This document shows, piece after piece, positions 42,795-55,413 of a stretch of 64,000 bases of DNA; position 1 is the stretch's first letter, and each line of letters starts with the position of its first letter. The position numbers were made by a program, and so were the translations under genes. Source of the DNA: Malus domestica (Eukaryota; Streptophyta; Magnoliopsida; Rosales; Rosaceae). The stretch covers positions 12,598,501-12,662,500 of the forward strand of contig NC_091669.1 of NCBI RefSeq assembly GCF_042453785.1. The letters run 5' to 3'. The notes beneath the pieces were generated by a model. It had not been told where the DNA came from and did no database searches. It saw only the letters and a program-made list of their open reading frames with translations.

Positions 42795-45701
42795 ATGGCA
42801 GAAACCAGCACTAGCAGCAGAAGCAGCAGCTTCGGTTACTCCTCCAGTGGCTCACCAATTTCCAACTTAGCCCAAGACCACCTCTTTACAATCCTGCTGC
42901 GCCTCCCTGCGGATTCAATTCTTTGTTTTGCCATGACCTGCAAAAAGTTCAGAGCTTTGGCAGCATCTGACAGTCTGTGGGAGTCCATATGCTGGAGGGA
43001 CTGGGGACCCAAATCAGTAGAGGCCCTCAAAGCTTCAAACTTTGGCCTACAGCAGCTGCCATGGATGAGGCTCTACAAGCAAGTCTCTAGGGTTGATTCT
43101 GTTTATTGCCGTAAACTTTCTGACCCAGATGGGGGATTGGGATTTCCATGTCCCAGGGCCTCTCATTCCCTAAATTTTGTGTCTGGTTGCTTGGTGTTGT
43201 TTGGTGGTGGATGTGAGGGAGGTTAGTCAGTTAATCTTGCTTAAAATAATCCCTTCTCAAATTTTGTTTTGTTTGTGATATATTTCTTTTTATTACAAGT
43301 GGTACTACTGCTCTAGCTAGACTAAGGAGGGGAGGGTTTGAACGCGATAGAGAGGGGTTTGAACACGATATGTAGTAGGTTGAAGAGGAAGACCCTATCC
43401 ACTAGGCCAATCTAGCACTTGCATGAATACCTTGTGTTCTTGAGTTTGATGATTTGTTGTTAATTTTGTTGGTTTTAATTAATTATACTGTATGTTTTAT
43501 TGAACTTTATGATCTATTGGCTGGATGGAAGCCACTGCTCATGCATTGTTGTCTATATGCTCATAGCTAGTTTATGTGCCTAATTGGGCATGGAGTCTGC
43601 TGGTTTTCATGCCCCCTGGTACTTGTTCCATGTCAATTCTACTGTCTCTATTAGGTTTTGGAGGCTTGCTGATCTTGCAAAATGAGCTGAGATATGTGAG
43701 CATTACTCGACGAGATGCCTAATTGTTTATTGTTTAGGATCACCATGGTAGTGCTGAAGATTTTGGATTTATAACTGATTTCCTGTTATGATATGTATGC
43801 AGGAATAAGGCTTTTAGAAGTCTGACCAACCCGAAACTGACCAGATACCGAAGGTGTCTACATTAGAAACACGGCCTTACGAATATTTGGCAACCTGCTC
43901 AACTTCTAAATCCTCTCCCCCTCCCGGTTTCTTATTTAGATAAACCAAATTTTTCAAATTTTTGTAGTTAGCAGATATTGGTTTGAACAGAGTACAGGAT
44001 GTATCTTGGAAGCACACATTTTTCTTAATCAGAGAGGTTAAAGTAGTACTAGTGTTAATGCCAAGGTTCTCATGATTCCGATATACGCATTTCTCTTAGT
44101 TTATGGATGATGAAAGCATTCAAGGCTCAAGTAGACCACTCCAAAGCTGATGCTTGGTTTGGTCCTTGTATCTGCCTCCTGCCAGGAAACCAACATGTTT
44201 GCAGGACTGCAGAATATTAAGTGAACAATCTGAAAAAAATTACTTGTGTGTTCGTTTCTGATATTCTGAAAGTTCAATCTAATAGGTTTCTAAAACCCTA
44301 TTCAAGTGCCTCTCTTTTGTAGATTGCCTGTTTCTAACTTGTAGACGGCAATAAAATTGTTTAAGAAACAATATAAACAACTGAAGATGCTTGAGGCTGC
44401 CTTTCTATAGCTGAACACCATGTCTAAAACTGTATTCTACTTCGAATATTTTCATGGTCACTAAGTAAGAGAGTTAGCCGTCCCTTCCCCTGGAAAATTC
44501 AGGATGCATATGGATTCTTGGACGTGTACCAGTTGGTCCCCCTGCTAGGGGTTCAAATTATTGCAGATATTTAGAAATTAAATATATGAAAATTGTACAC
44601 ACTATACAACAACCACCATCTTAAATAAATTGTCTTCTGAATTTGTTCCTAGGGGCATGCTTGTGTTTCTTTGTTATGTACTTCAAATTTTAATATCTGA
44701 TTATTCTGTTTCTGTTGTTTGTTATTTTAGGACGCCATCTAGACGACACATGGGTGGCATACATTGGTAATGATTTTCGGAGAATGTTGAAGTGGCAGAA
44801 GATAAATTCTGGCATTCCAAGTGGTAGGTTCGGGCATTCGTGTGTTGTAATTGATGATTTTCTCGTTATGTTTGGAGGAATAAATGACAATGGGGGCCGT
44901 CACAATGATACATGGGTGGGGCAAGTAGCATGCCATGAGAGTCTTGGTGTCACACTCTCATGGAAGCTGCTTGTTGTGGGATCCGACGCACCTTCCCAGC
45001 GAGGGGCTCATGCTGCGTGCTGCATTGACGGCAGAAAGATGGTTATCCATGGAGGAATTGGGCTCCACGGTGTGAGATTGTGTGACACATGGGTGTTGGA
45101 ACTCTCAGAAAATTTTCGGTTTGGAACTTGGTACGAAATCGGGACTCATCCATGTCCCCCAGCTCGTTCGGGACACACACTGACCTGCATTGGAGGAACA
45201 CGAACGGTTTTATTTGGTGGGAGAGGATTAGGTTACGACGTGCTTAATGATGTCTGGTTCTTGGACATTTGTGATGATAATCCGAAATGGGTACAAGTAC
45301 TCTATGAGCTACAAAATGTTCCAAGAGGAGTTTCTCTTCCACGAGTTGGTCACTCAGCCACACTCATGTTAGGCGGCCATCTGCTGATCTGTGGGGGAGA
45401 GGATTCGTACAGACACCGGAAAAATGACTTCTGGATTTTAGACATAAATGCAGCTCCATCCATTACAATGCAGCAGCCAACTACGCTGAACTCCATGCAG
45501 GTATCTGCAAAAAGGTGGAAGAGGTTGAAGGCAAATGGTTACAAGCCCAAATGCCGGTCATTCCATCGAGCCTGCACAGATAACTCGGGGCAGTACTTGT
45601 TTGTGTTTGGCGGAATGATGGATGGGTTGCTTCAGCCGTCTGACCCTGCCGGATTGAGGTTTGACAGCGAGCTTCTGCTTGTGGAGCTTGTGCTGAGGTG
45701 A
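42795..45701 (+). CDS. F-box/kelch-repeat protein, At1g51550-like
   Basis: Two exons (42795-43221, 44731-45701) join at a GT-AG intron of 1509 bp within a glycine codon (GGGCEGG-RHLDDTW), giving 465 residues. A serine-rich start is followed by an F-box at about 21-66 (ISNLAQDHLFTILLRLPADS ... LWESICWRDW). Six kelch motifs follow, each with a GG pair and later W: LVLFGGGCEGGRHLDDTW, LVMFGGINDNGGRHNDTW, MVIHGGIGLHGVRLCDTW, TVLFGGRGLGYDVLNDVW, LLICGGEDSYRHRKNDFW and LFVFGGMMDG. Such proteins bind SKP1 through the F-box and a substrate through the propeller, within SCF ubiquitin ligases. I recall the closest Arabidopsis protein as At1g51550; its substrate is unknown to me. The ATG has CA at -2 and -1 and follows an in-frame upstream stretch with no stop, so a slightly longer N-terminus is possible. 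Confidence 0.92.
43300..43430 (-). repeat. tRNA-type SINE in the F-box/kelch intron
   Basis: On the minus strand an A-box reads TTGGCCTAGTGGATAGG (complement at 43396-43411). B-box-like GTTCAAACCCC occurs twice downstream (43353-43363 and 43334-43344). Spacing of 35-55 bp fits a tRNA-type internal promoter. Both limits are approximate. Confidence 0.5.
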
Positions 45702-46025
45702 TAGTGTTTTCATGGATGCCAGTGCATTGCTCCATGTCTTGTACATTGTAGCTCGTTACTTGCTCTTTACATCTCTTAAGAATTGAGATTATGTTTTTGC
45801 TTAAGGAAAAAGAAAAAGGAATTGAGGTCTGACTAAATGGCTTTTATCCAACACCGTTTCCTTCCCATTCTCCTTCGAAATTTCTCGTATAAGAGTGTTT
45901 ATTACGTAGAGTGATGTTTCAGGGCGACCGGCCACCTAAATGTTTTCAATTTACTATGTTATAAATTATAATGTGTATACAGGTTTATCAATAATAAAAA
46001 ATTGTCGCCAACTTGTATTACATGT
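45702..46025. other. 3' flank of the F-box/kelch gene
   Basis: Probable 3' untranslated region, then AT-rich DNA. No gene. Confidence 0.5.
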
Positions 46026-46254
46026 TTCTTTTTTCTTTTTTATATTTTAATAATAGAAAGGGGACAGCTGATGGTAAGTTACGGTTATCCATCCTTTTGG
46101 GGGCCGGGAAGACTCATAAAGGCATTTTAGCCTCTTTCTGGCCACAAGTCTGGCTTCTAGACCAGCAGCATGTTTCGAATTCGAGACCTTCGACTTTTAG
46201 TTTTAAGGAAGTCTCGTAATCCGTCCTTTACTACTGGGTCACCAGCTCATAATT
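46026..46254 (-). repeat. tRNA-type SINE, family S2, copy 2
   Basis: On minus it starts GAGCTGGTGACCCAGTAGTA (A-box region), has a B-box GGTCTCGAATTCGAAAC about 70 bp on, a body CCAGAAAGAGGCTAAAATGC, and ends in an A-rich tail (T-rich on plus, 46026-46060). The flanks GTATTACATGT (46015-46025) and ATATTACTTGT (46255-46265) are a 9-of-11 match, a likely target duplication. It lies between the two convergent kelch genes. Confidence 0.65.
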
Positions 46255-46265
46255 ATATTACTTGT

Positions 46266-46995
46266 GAGAATTGATAACCTTGCGTGCCGTACTAAAAATA
46301 TTTAGTTTGGTATGGTTTACGTTTTAAATTCAAATACGAAATTAGAGTTTAGCAACATGTATCTCAACGGTAAATTTTTTGACATGATAAAAAAAATTTA
46401 ATGAAAGAACTTGAATTAAATTTTATCCCATGTATTCAAGTGCTTTTTCGTTTCGGAAACTGATTTTCACACCCTTTTAAGCTTCTCACATAACGCTATT
46501 TATGGTCATCGGATTGAAAAATCAAATGGAATCAACAACTAGAGTTAAAAAAGGTAAGTCACTTCCCTTTTATTTTTCCAAAACACAAACGATAAAAACG
46601 AGCAATACAGGAAAACCCATAAGAAAATACATCAATGAGAGATTCTTGGATGTCACCGACTGTATTTACCACGTGTCAAACGCCTCGTCAGTAATTACGC
46701 AACCCGTGAGAAAGATGGGATAAACTCTCTTGTTCTGGTAATGATCATGCACATGAAATTGAAGTTAATATACAAAGTTACATAACGAGGAACAACAACG
46801 AGAAATACATAAGTAGTATCTATCTGTCCACAAGATTGCCTATAAGTAGGTGACTTTTCTATTACATTCCCTTTGCTGCAACAGGGAAGACCATTTCAAT
46901 TCCACAAGTTTAATAAATGAATAATTGGTTGGAGACTACGAATGGTTAAACTGGCAGAAAACAATTGTGCCCAAAAATCAGCAGTAAGGAACCAA
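46266..46995. other. Intergenic stretch between convergent genes
   Basis: Nothing recognised. The part next to 46995 is likely the 3' untranslated region of the minus-strand kelch gene. Confidence 0.45.
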
Positions 46996-49917
46996 TCACG
47001 AGTTCAGTTTTAATTTCGTCCTCCACAACTCTCCGATGACCTTCTTTGGTTGGGGATTATCCGGTCCTTTGTCTCGCTGTCCGGATGTAAAATACAACCA
47101 CCCATTCCAGAAACCAACTAGTGTGGTTTTAACTCGAAATGGAAGTTTCCCAATAACTGACCACTTCTGCAATTATCGAAAATCAGAAGAGTAGAAACTA
47201 ACATTAGAGCCCAAACCCTTAGGACATAAGGAGCACAGGGGTGATACGTATCACAACAAATTAGAAATATTGCCGAGATTTCGATAACAGAAGAAACTTA
47301 TGACCCGTTATAGAAGCTATAGCTTGTTTGTAGAAATATGAAGCCTGCATTTATATCAATTACCACATACAAGCTACCATCCTATTTGCATAAGTTGAGC
47401 AACTAAAAGAAAAAGATGAGGTAGTTGAACACATTGTGGTACTATAATCTCCATATCAACAGTGACTACCTTGCTGTTTGAGTGGTTTTTTGTTCATTTG
47501 TGTGGGTAAACAATTAAGCATATATATTGGTGTCATAAAAGTATAATGAGGAGAACGGAAATACCAGTGTATTCAAGTTGAACTGGAATATTTCACCAAC
47601 CAAAGTCATCTTCTTAGTTACAGGGTGCTTCTCAGTTGTGCCTCCAACGATAACAATAGAGTTATTAACAACAGTCCAAGCGAATTCAATATGGGAATCT
47701 GGTTTAGGCATAGGAGGCAACTCTTTCCACTTCATTTCGTCATCCATCATGTAAACATCACTATATACAACCTGAAACAATCAGAAATAACAAAATGAAA
47801 CTTATATAAGAGGACAAGTCCAGATTTCTCCTTTGGTTGGGAGTTTTTGTCAAACTCATTCTGTGTTTGGGTATGGCTCTGAAGCTTCTTGTAATTAATT
47901 GAGTGGTTCCTTTGTAAATAGTGCCTGACTCTAACTAGGCGAGTAAAATATGTGTTAGCGTGTGTGTATTAAAAAGCCTAAAAGATCCATCGTAGATCCT
48001 TTTTCATCTGATCAAATGATAACGCATACAAAAGGAATATCTGGTGCACCAGAACTCACTAATAAAAAAAGAATAATAAATATGTTAACATCTTACCTCA
48101 TTCCTACGAGAGCACTTGAAAATAGGTGATCTGGGTTTGGCCATGAAATCACCCTCTTGACCACCGATAAGATAAAGACGATCATCAACAACTACACAAG
48201 CCCTACAAGAAAATACAATTGACAGAACACTGGTGAATTTTAGTTGATGGGGTATGCCATAGATAAAGCAAGATTGGCAACTAAAAGGTCACATTGTAGT
48301 GGGAGGGTTGGGCGAAGAGGTCTTAAATTTAAAAAATATGTCAGAAAGGACCACCCAAGGCAGCACAAATATTATTGAAAGGAATTACTCCACCAGTTTT
48401 CATATTTCACTTGCATTTACCATTTACCACTCCAGGAGAGACAAATTTTGATACATTGGTAATTTGGTATCCAGTAACAACAAGCCCTTTCTGCCACTAT
48501 CTACTGACTCTAGGATTTCTGACCAGTTTGAAAGTTAGCTCATTAAACATTCTAAGCAGGGATTGTGTGTGATTGTCTTCATGTTATTGCCCTAGATGAT
48601 CATTGTCATTGCTAAGTATAAGACAAAATCTGGAATCGATTCACAAGTGTAAAAGAGGACCTATTAAATGACCAAGAGAATACTTGTACTAACAGATTGC
48701 CCAGAACTTTCAGTTATGGTTGTTGGTATATAAGTTCAAAAATTATGATTTAATATTATGTATTTTCAAGACAGTAAACAGACCTATGAGGTCCTCCCCG
48801 GGGAATAGGAATTTCAGTCCTCCATTCCTTTTCTAATACTTTCCCATCTTTTACAGCAAGACTCCAATGGTCCACTTCAGGTGTATATCGGTTCTCCCCA
48901 CTACCACCCATTACATGTAGTCTACCTTTCCAAAGTTGAGTTGCTGGTGCATACCTGAAAAATTCCAAGTTAAAACCAAACAATCTAAGCATGAACTACA
49001 AAGACCTAGTAATGCAAATCTTAAACTACAAAGACCTAGTTGACAACAACAGTACAGCAGTTTTCATCAGCTAGTAGAAATCATATATGGGCACTGAGGC
49101 GAGCACACTAATATAAGTATGAGTGTGGGTTTTTGCAGCACTACAAACCAATAGAATAAAAATCTAAAACCGGGTAAAGATTAACTTGGAGCTACCAGTT
49201 CTGATTACTAACTAACATTCAGCTGTAATAGTTTTACAAGAATAAGGTGGTGTTTAACAACAGAAAACACAAAAACAAACCTAGGAACTGGTAGAGGAGG
49301 CATGTCCTGCCATTGATTTGTCTCAGTATCAAGCACAAACGTATGAGCTGTGGGCCCTCTGCACTGTGGCCCATACTGTCCTGTGACAATGTATATGTAC
49401 CTTCCGTCAGTTACCATTCCTAGATGTGAATGTGCCATTTCTTTTGGCATATCAAATCTTTCTCCCCATTTGTTATCACTGAAATTGTACATATCAACAT
49501 GCGAATGTACCTAAACAAAACAATAACCAGAAAACGTTACAGCCTTTTTCGAGTTTTGGACCTTCCGGTGAACAAGTGAATAAATAGCTAATCTACCCCA
49601 ACAGCAGCAGTTGGTAATGGTAATCCCCGGTAGTTGAGATGAGGCTAATTCTTTGATGTCACCACTCAGCAAGCAGTTTGTGATTTTCCTTGCTTTTTTT
49701 GTTGGTAATAAACAATAAAATCTAATTTGAAATGGATAAAGGGATAACGTGTCCCTCTATAATAGGGAAAAAAAAGCAGAGAATTACATAATGAACTTGC
49801 AACTATTTCAGAAAGGCAACACAATCACGATGAATTAAACTACAATGCTTTGATCTAGGTTCCCGTAAAAGACACCACAGTTCTACTCAATACCAATTAA
49901 GTCAAAGTACCCGAGAC

Positions 49918-49948
<31 letters not shown>

Positions 49949-51705
49949 TTCACCCCCATCTGATCTCACTTTTTCACTACTGGATTCCAAGAATTCAAAG
50001 AACAACGATTCTCCTAAGCAGTTTTTTAATTTTGCTTAATCACCACTCCTAGAAATCCCTAATCCACTTGCAAGGCGACAATATTTTCCTAAATCCTGAG
50101 ATATCTATCAAATTTCTTTAGGTCTAATAAAATCTTTCTCCTCGTTAAGCATATTGATGCAAAACATGGCCAGTTTCTACATGATTGCATAGTTTTATTT
50201 TCTATCTTTTAAGTTTTTATTTACCCTCACTTAATACAGTGTGAAGTATTCACATTAAGTACTTCTACATTATACTAATCAATCTTCACTGCTAAAAGTC
50301 ACATAACCCATAAATAGCCATAAGTATTCTTTATTAATTTTAAACGTTATAACCAGAAAAGCATAAAAAGGTTATTTCATTAAGGGACTACAACAAGATC
50401 TCAAGGAAACTTAAGAGCAATCTCTACAATAGTCAGTGGGGCAAAGTTAAGCTAAAATATATCTTCTCAAGTATGAAAAGCTGGATGTAAAAAATATGTA
50501 ACTGAGACTATTTGAATCTAAAAAAAAGGTCATAGCATGAACCACGTAGTAGAGATAGGATGAACAATAAAAAAGAATTTAGTAAATGAGCAAAACAATG
50601 TTCTCACATAATCAATGGTACCGTATCCAGCAAACACGAAGAGAAGATTCTTTATCTGTATAGCAGCTCCATCCAAACGAGGTACGGGTGCCTCAGCCAT
50701 ACTTTCCCATTTTAATTCTGGTCCAGGCAAATCAGCAAAGGTTGCTGATAAAACTCTTCCAGGAGCAGTATCGTTTTTGTAATTGATGCTTCCCTGTAGG
50801 TAACATAAGCAATGGTCAATATTCACAGCTGAAACAAGGATCTACTAACTTTAATGGTAATTAAATTCACATAACAGGAAGGGATACTACAACAGAGTAA
50901 AAGGGACAGTGTATTGTTTTCAAAGGAGTGGAAATTCACGATATATTCTCATAGCTTGTGTTGTTCCTACATTTTCAAGTGGAACCCGAAAAGCATTCCA
51001 TTTCTCAAAAACCGAACAATACCGGTAAGAATTCACATCAAGCAGACAAAAATCCGCAACAATGAGAGTGAGTGGGCTCATGGAAATCCACAGAAACACT
51101 AATCTTAATTTACAATTACCAATAACGACTTCAATAATCAAACAATTTTCACATCAAGTAAGAAAAGAACACTTACTCGCCATCTAAACAACTCCCAGAC
51201 GAAAACATTCATGCAAACTAAGTAGCAACAATGTCAATGAGATTCAAATGAGCAACCAAACAAACTAAAAAGGCACACTTCCTCCCAAATCATACAAAAC
51301 TAAGATCAAATTCACAAGGAAAACCCTATAGCAGCACGAAGAAGCATCAACAAAACAACCAAACAAAGAAAAGCAATCAGCTTTACCGCATTTTCCCACA
51401 ATCCAAACAAAACCCAGACGAGAATTCACATAAAAAAAAAAAAAAAAAAAAACAAGAATTCAACAACTAGAAAGCAAACCCAATACCTTGGTGGGGGTTT
51501 CATGGCTAGTTTTCTTGGGGGAGGGGATGATAGTGGGTTTTGAGATATCGACAGGAGGAGCCCAATTGTCGGCAATGTCGTTATAAGAACGGATAAAGCG
51601 AGGAGAGGAAGCCCACAGGAAATCGGCAATCAGAGCAATCCCCAGCAGAGCGACGCATATCAACAGCAGCCGAGCCGATGTGTGCTTCGCGGAGGGCCTA
51701 ACCAT
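46996..51705 (-). CDS. Membrane-anchored kelch-repeat protein, At3g27220-like
   Basis: Seven exons on minus: 51705-51487, 50793-50608, 49510-49281, 48954-48784, 48202-48097, 47771-47565 and 47166-46996. Every junction is GT-AG and the frame is continuous over 429 residues, the usual length for this family. Residues 13-31 (LLLICVALLGIALIADFLW) form one membrane helix after a short basic tail, predicting a type II or signal-anchored protein. The rest is a kelch propeller: LLFVFAGYGTIDYVHSHVD, YIYIVTGQYGPQCRGPTAH, LHVMGGSGENRYTPEVDHW, LYLIGGQEGDF, VIVGGTTEKHPV and LYFTSGQRDKGP. Related proteins are annotated as Golgi or endomembrane kelch proteins of unknown function. Introns contain only poly-A/T runs (for example A-rich 49919-49942). 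It converges on the F-box/kelch gene. Confidence 0.92.
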
Positions 51706-51731
51706 CTCATATCATATGGATTCGCAGTTTT

Positions 51732-51772
<41 letters not shown>

Positions 51773-52641
51773 CCGCCAACGGAGGAGGGTTAGAGCTACT
51801 ACGCGTACCGACACAGTGATTATTGCAGTGAGGCTGGAGGTACTTTTACAATTATTGGTTTTCTCCAGGGTCAGAGAAAATTTACTTATTTTTATAGGAT
51901 GTTAAAGTGAAGGTTTTTTTTTATTTTTAATTTTTTTATCGAAAATAATTCTTAAAATTGATCAAATTCATCGTATTGATCTCTTAATTTGAAAATCGAT
52001 TAATATCGTACCTGAAATTCATTACCTCACATCAATTTAATTTATGTTGTCCAAATCCATCAAATTTTGTAAATTATGTTGATTGACAGCTGGTGGATTG
52101 TTGCATTTGTTTAGAGTTTTTCTTTTTAATCTACTGCGTTTTAGGTCAAAATTCTCTTCGTTCACGTAGTCTCGTTCATGTAGTAAGTAGTACTATCGCT
52201 TGTAGTAAAAAGAATGAATTTTTTAGTTTAAATACCATTTATAAGAAGAAGAAAAAATAGAAAAAATACCACATTTTTTAATTAAGTACCAATGGAAAAG
52301 TCACCAAAATAAGTTTATAAATAGCAATATATTTCAAAGGGGGACTAGTGGATAAGAAATTTGGAAAATAAAAACCAAAATTCAGACTTCAAATAGAATT
52401 ACGGTCACCTTTATTTATTTATTTTAACAAATGATATTATCTACACGTAGGTTAAGCCTCACAATGAGTTAGCAATAATGTGATTCAAAATTTTCTTTGG
52501 CTAGAATCGAATCTACTCACTTACAAGTAAAATACTCCTAGACCATAGTACTAAATGCATAGCCACCTTTTTAAATTTATGATAATTATAATAAAAAATT
52601 AATATAAAAGTACTAATATACCCCTTTTAATTATATGCAAG
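51706..52641. other. Upstream region of the kelch gene
   Basis: It starts with a GA run at 51731-51768 (CT on the gene's strand) in the presumed leader. The rest is AT-rich. A reverse S1 SINE lies at 52425-52570. No gene. Confidence 0.5.
52425..52570 (-). repeat. SINE family S1, reverse copy
   Basis: On minus: GTGGCTATGCATTTAGTAC (A-box side), CTTGTAAGTGAGTAGATTCG then ATTCTAGCC (B-box region), ATTATTGCTAACTCATTGTG, and an end GTTAAAATAAATAAATAAA. This is the fullest copy of the family in the window. Confidence 0.6.
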
Positions 52642-52818
52642 GGAAAGGGATCCTAATCCACCAAGTCCGGGGATCCGGGCCATTGAAATTTGATCCAACG
52701 GCTACAGTTATTATAATTTTTAAAGTAAGCCCCTATTTGTTGACGTTGGATCAAATTTCAATGGCCCGGATCCCCAGACTTAGTGGATTAAGAGGAAGGG
52801 ATCCGGAGATCCCTTTCC
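52642..52818. mobile_element. Mutator-type MITE, foldback
   Basis: A 177-bp element that begins GGAAAGGGATCCTAATCC and ends GGATCCGGAGATCCCTTTCC. Inside, GGATCCGGGCCATTGAAATT and its complement make the element nearly a perfect foldback. A perfect 9-bp duplication ATATGCAAG flanks it (52633-52641, 52819-52827). Different family from copies A-D. Confidence 0.88.
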
Positions 52819-53155
52819 ATATGCAAGGATGCAATCATAATTGCTTGGGCAAACAGATATAATTAAAATTTGAAAATACATAGTAAAAACCCATGAAATT
52901 TTTTGAAGTGGGATTCCGATATGTTGTCTTTTTCTTGAGAGTGAAAGACATATTTTACTGCCAACATAAAACGAAAGTTACAAGCTAGAACTTACAAAGC
53001 CAATGCCCCAAACATAATATACAACAAAAAGGTGGGCCTTCCAGACAAAACAGTCTGAGCCTAACCAAAAGATTAGGCCCAAAAACATAAACAGACTGAA
53101 AGAAACAGAAAACCCTAGTCTTCTTCAATTTGACAGCGAAACTCAGATCTTAAAA

Positions 53156-55408
53156 TGTGACAGCTCGTCCCGACATATTTTATCGATAGCGTGGAAATTA
53201 CTATTTTGTCCTTGAGCGTTTAGTTGTTGTGTGTGTGTAAATGAGCTAAGAATTTGGACCATGACATGTTTTTCCTAAGTTTTTTGACCCAATTAAAACT
53301 TAAGGCTTATCTATTTGTTTTTTTGTTTGGTAGCCCAAGCTGGACCACACACATTCTCACACTCTCCCATTAACTCTTTCTCTCTCCTTCCCTCTTGGAC
53401 TTCTTTCCATTTCCATACAATTGTACAGACAAGCCCTAAACCAACCATTTCATGCACGGATCGAGGTTGTGGACGTGATTTTTGGGTTCCTTGCAAGCTC
53501 AGGATCACAATCGTACCTTTGGTTGGACGTGAAGACTTCGAAAAACCCAAGAACCCATAACCTCCGACGAGGGATTTGTTGCTCAGTGGTGATCGTGTAT
53601 TTTTCACAACGTTTTGAGGCTCGAAGAAGTCTTAGAACTACTCTATGAAGCTCTGGGAGCAATTTTGGAAAGTTTTGAACATCAGATTATATGGGTTTGG
53701 GAAGTTGCAGGTTTAGCTGGAATAGTGAAGGAATTTCCAACCACTTATCGTGGTTTTTAGGACCTTTGAAAGGTAAGAATGTGTTCTTCTCTTTTAGAGC
53801 TTCATTTTGAGACAAATTTCATGAATTTTGGTTGAGTTTTGACTGAGATATGAAGATTTGAAGATTTTCCAGTTTCCGACGATCGTAGCGGCGCCGGCGC
53901 TGAACTCTGGCGAACCAAGGAGGGAGAATGATCATATTCCGTCAATTTGACGAAATATTCTTAACGATGTCAGGTAAATATAACGGTATATGCTGATTTT
54001 TTACGGAATATTCCTTAACGGCGTTAACTATTTCGTTTGGTGTGCCAGACACGTGCCTGTGCTTGGCGGCGCGTGGGTGATCGGAAATTTTTTCTAAAAA
54101 GATGAGGATGTTCGTGGGGTTGAGTAGATCGCGTTGGTATATTCAAATACCCCAATTGAGCAATGTATGAGAAGTTATTACCTAGTTTTGGTTATGTGCT
54201 TTAAAATAACGTTTATATAGTTGTTTCGCATATAGGTGAGACCTATCCTGAGGACGAGCATAATCAAGCGAGACTCGGGGGCTATGACCCTTCCACATAT
54301 CAGTGTGGACTTTTGGTTTTCAGTATATACTTATATACTTGGTATTTTTCCCATAAAATGTGTTTAAATGAAATTATGTTTGAAATGCCATGCCTATTTA
54401 TTTATACTTAGACTATGAATTTGTTTGGTATGTACATATGTGATTTGACGTTGTGGACGCTCAGGTAAGTACCAGGTGAGTTGTAGACTGTTATTGTGAA
54501 TTGATGATTATGTGAGATGTGTTGAGAGCTCATAAACCTGCACCCCGGTATTAGTGTTCCCGCCCGTGGTTAGGGCACAGTCCTTCACGTGATGTTCACC
54601 TCCCGCACCATACGCTCACCTTGGATCCAAGTTAGGTACACAATCATGTCGTATAGACCACTATAAGTGGTTCCGACTCGTAGGTGACCCGCGATTATTC
54701 GCACAGTCTTCATGTGATCGTAGCACTTGAGCGTATTTATTTACACCCAGTCCTGTCATACAGACCACTATAGGTGGTTTCGACTAGTATGCAGGCATAT
54801 TTGTTGAGCTATAGGGTCAACCGTAGAGGCCACTTTAGGTGGATCCGGTTGATATGTTATTTCTCATGAGTTAATTCACCTAAGTTACTTATTCAGTTAT
54901 TTTGAGATATTTGGCATGGCATACTTATGATTATCGCTATTCTGAGCATGGTTTTGATATAGATATGTATATATTCTATTTTCTGGGAAATTATACAGGT
55001 TTTACAGCGAGAGGTTAGAACTTTTGATAAATGAAATGGTTTTGAAAAGTTTTGTTTTTGCCCACTCACACTTTCTGTTTTGCGCCCCTCCAGGTTTTAG
55101 GTAAGAGTGCTTGTTGGTGGCTGACGAGGATTTGACGGAGATTCTGACAGATTATCACCATTGTAGGATCACCTTTGGGTGTTGTATAATTAGTATTCGT
55201 CCTGCTGGACTGCACTTAGGCTACTTATGCTCTGATTGTGAACTCACACTTAATTTCGTCTTGCACCTTATCTTATCTAGTGCTTTAGTTGGTTTGGTTT
55301 TTTTGTTTATTCGCATTCCTTATATTAATATTGCTTCCGCACTATGCACATGGCTATATCACCCTCACGTGACGGCCAGAATGCCTCGATCTAGGTCGGG
55401 GTGTGTCA
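53156..55408. mobile_element. Solo LTR, family A, copy 3
   Basis: It runs from TGTGACAGCTCGTCCCGA to TCGGGGTGTGTCA (2253 bp). A perfect 5-bp target duplication TAAAA flanks it (53151-53155, 55409-55413). There is no internal coding region, primer site or partner LTR, so it is best explained as a solo LTR left by recombination. Its right end is homologous, in reverse, to the left end of copy 1. Frames such as 55111-55473 are inside the LTR and not genes. Confidence 0.85.
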
Positions 55409-55413
55409 TAAAA

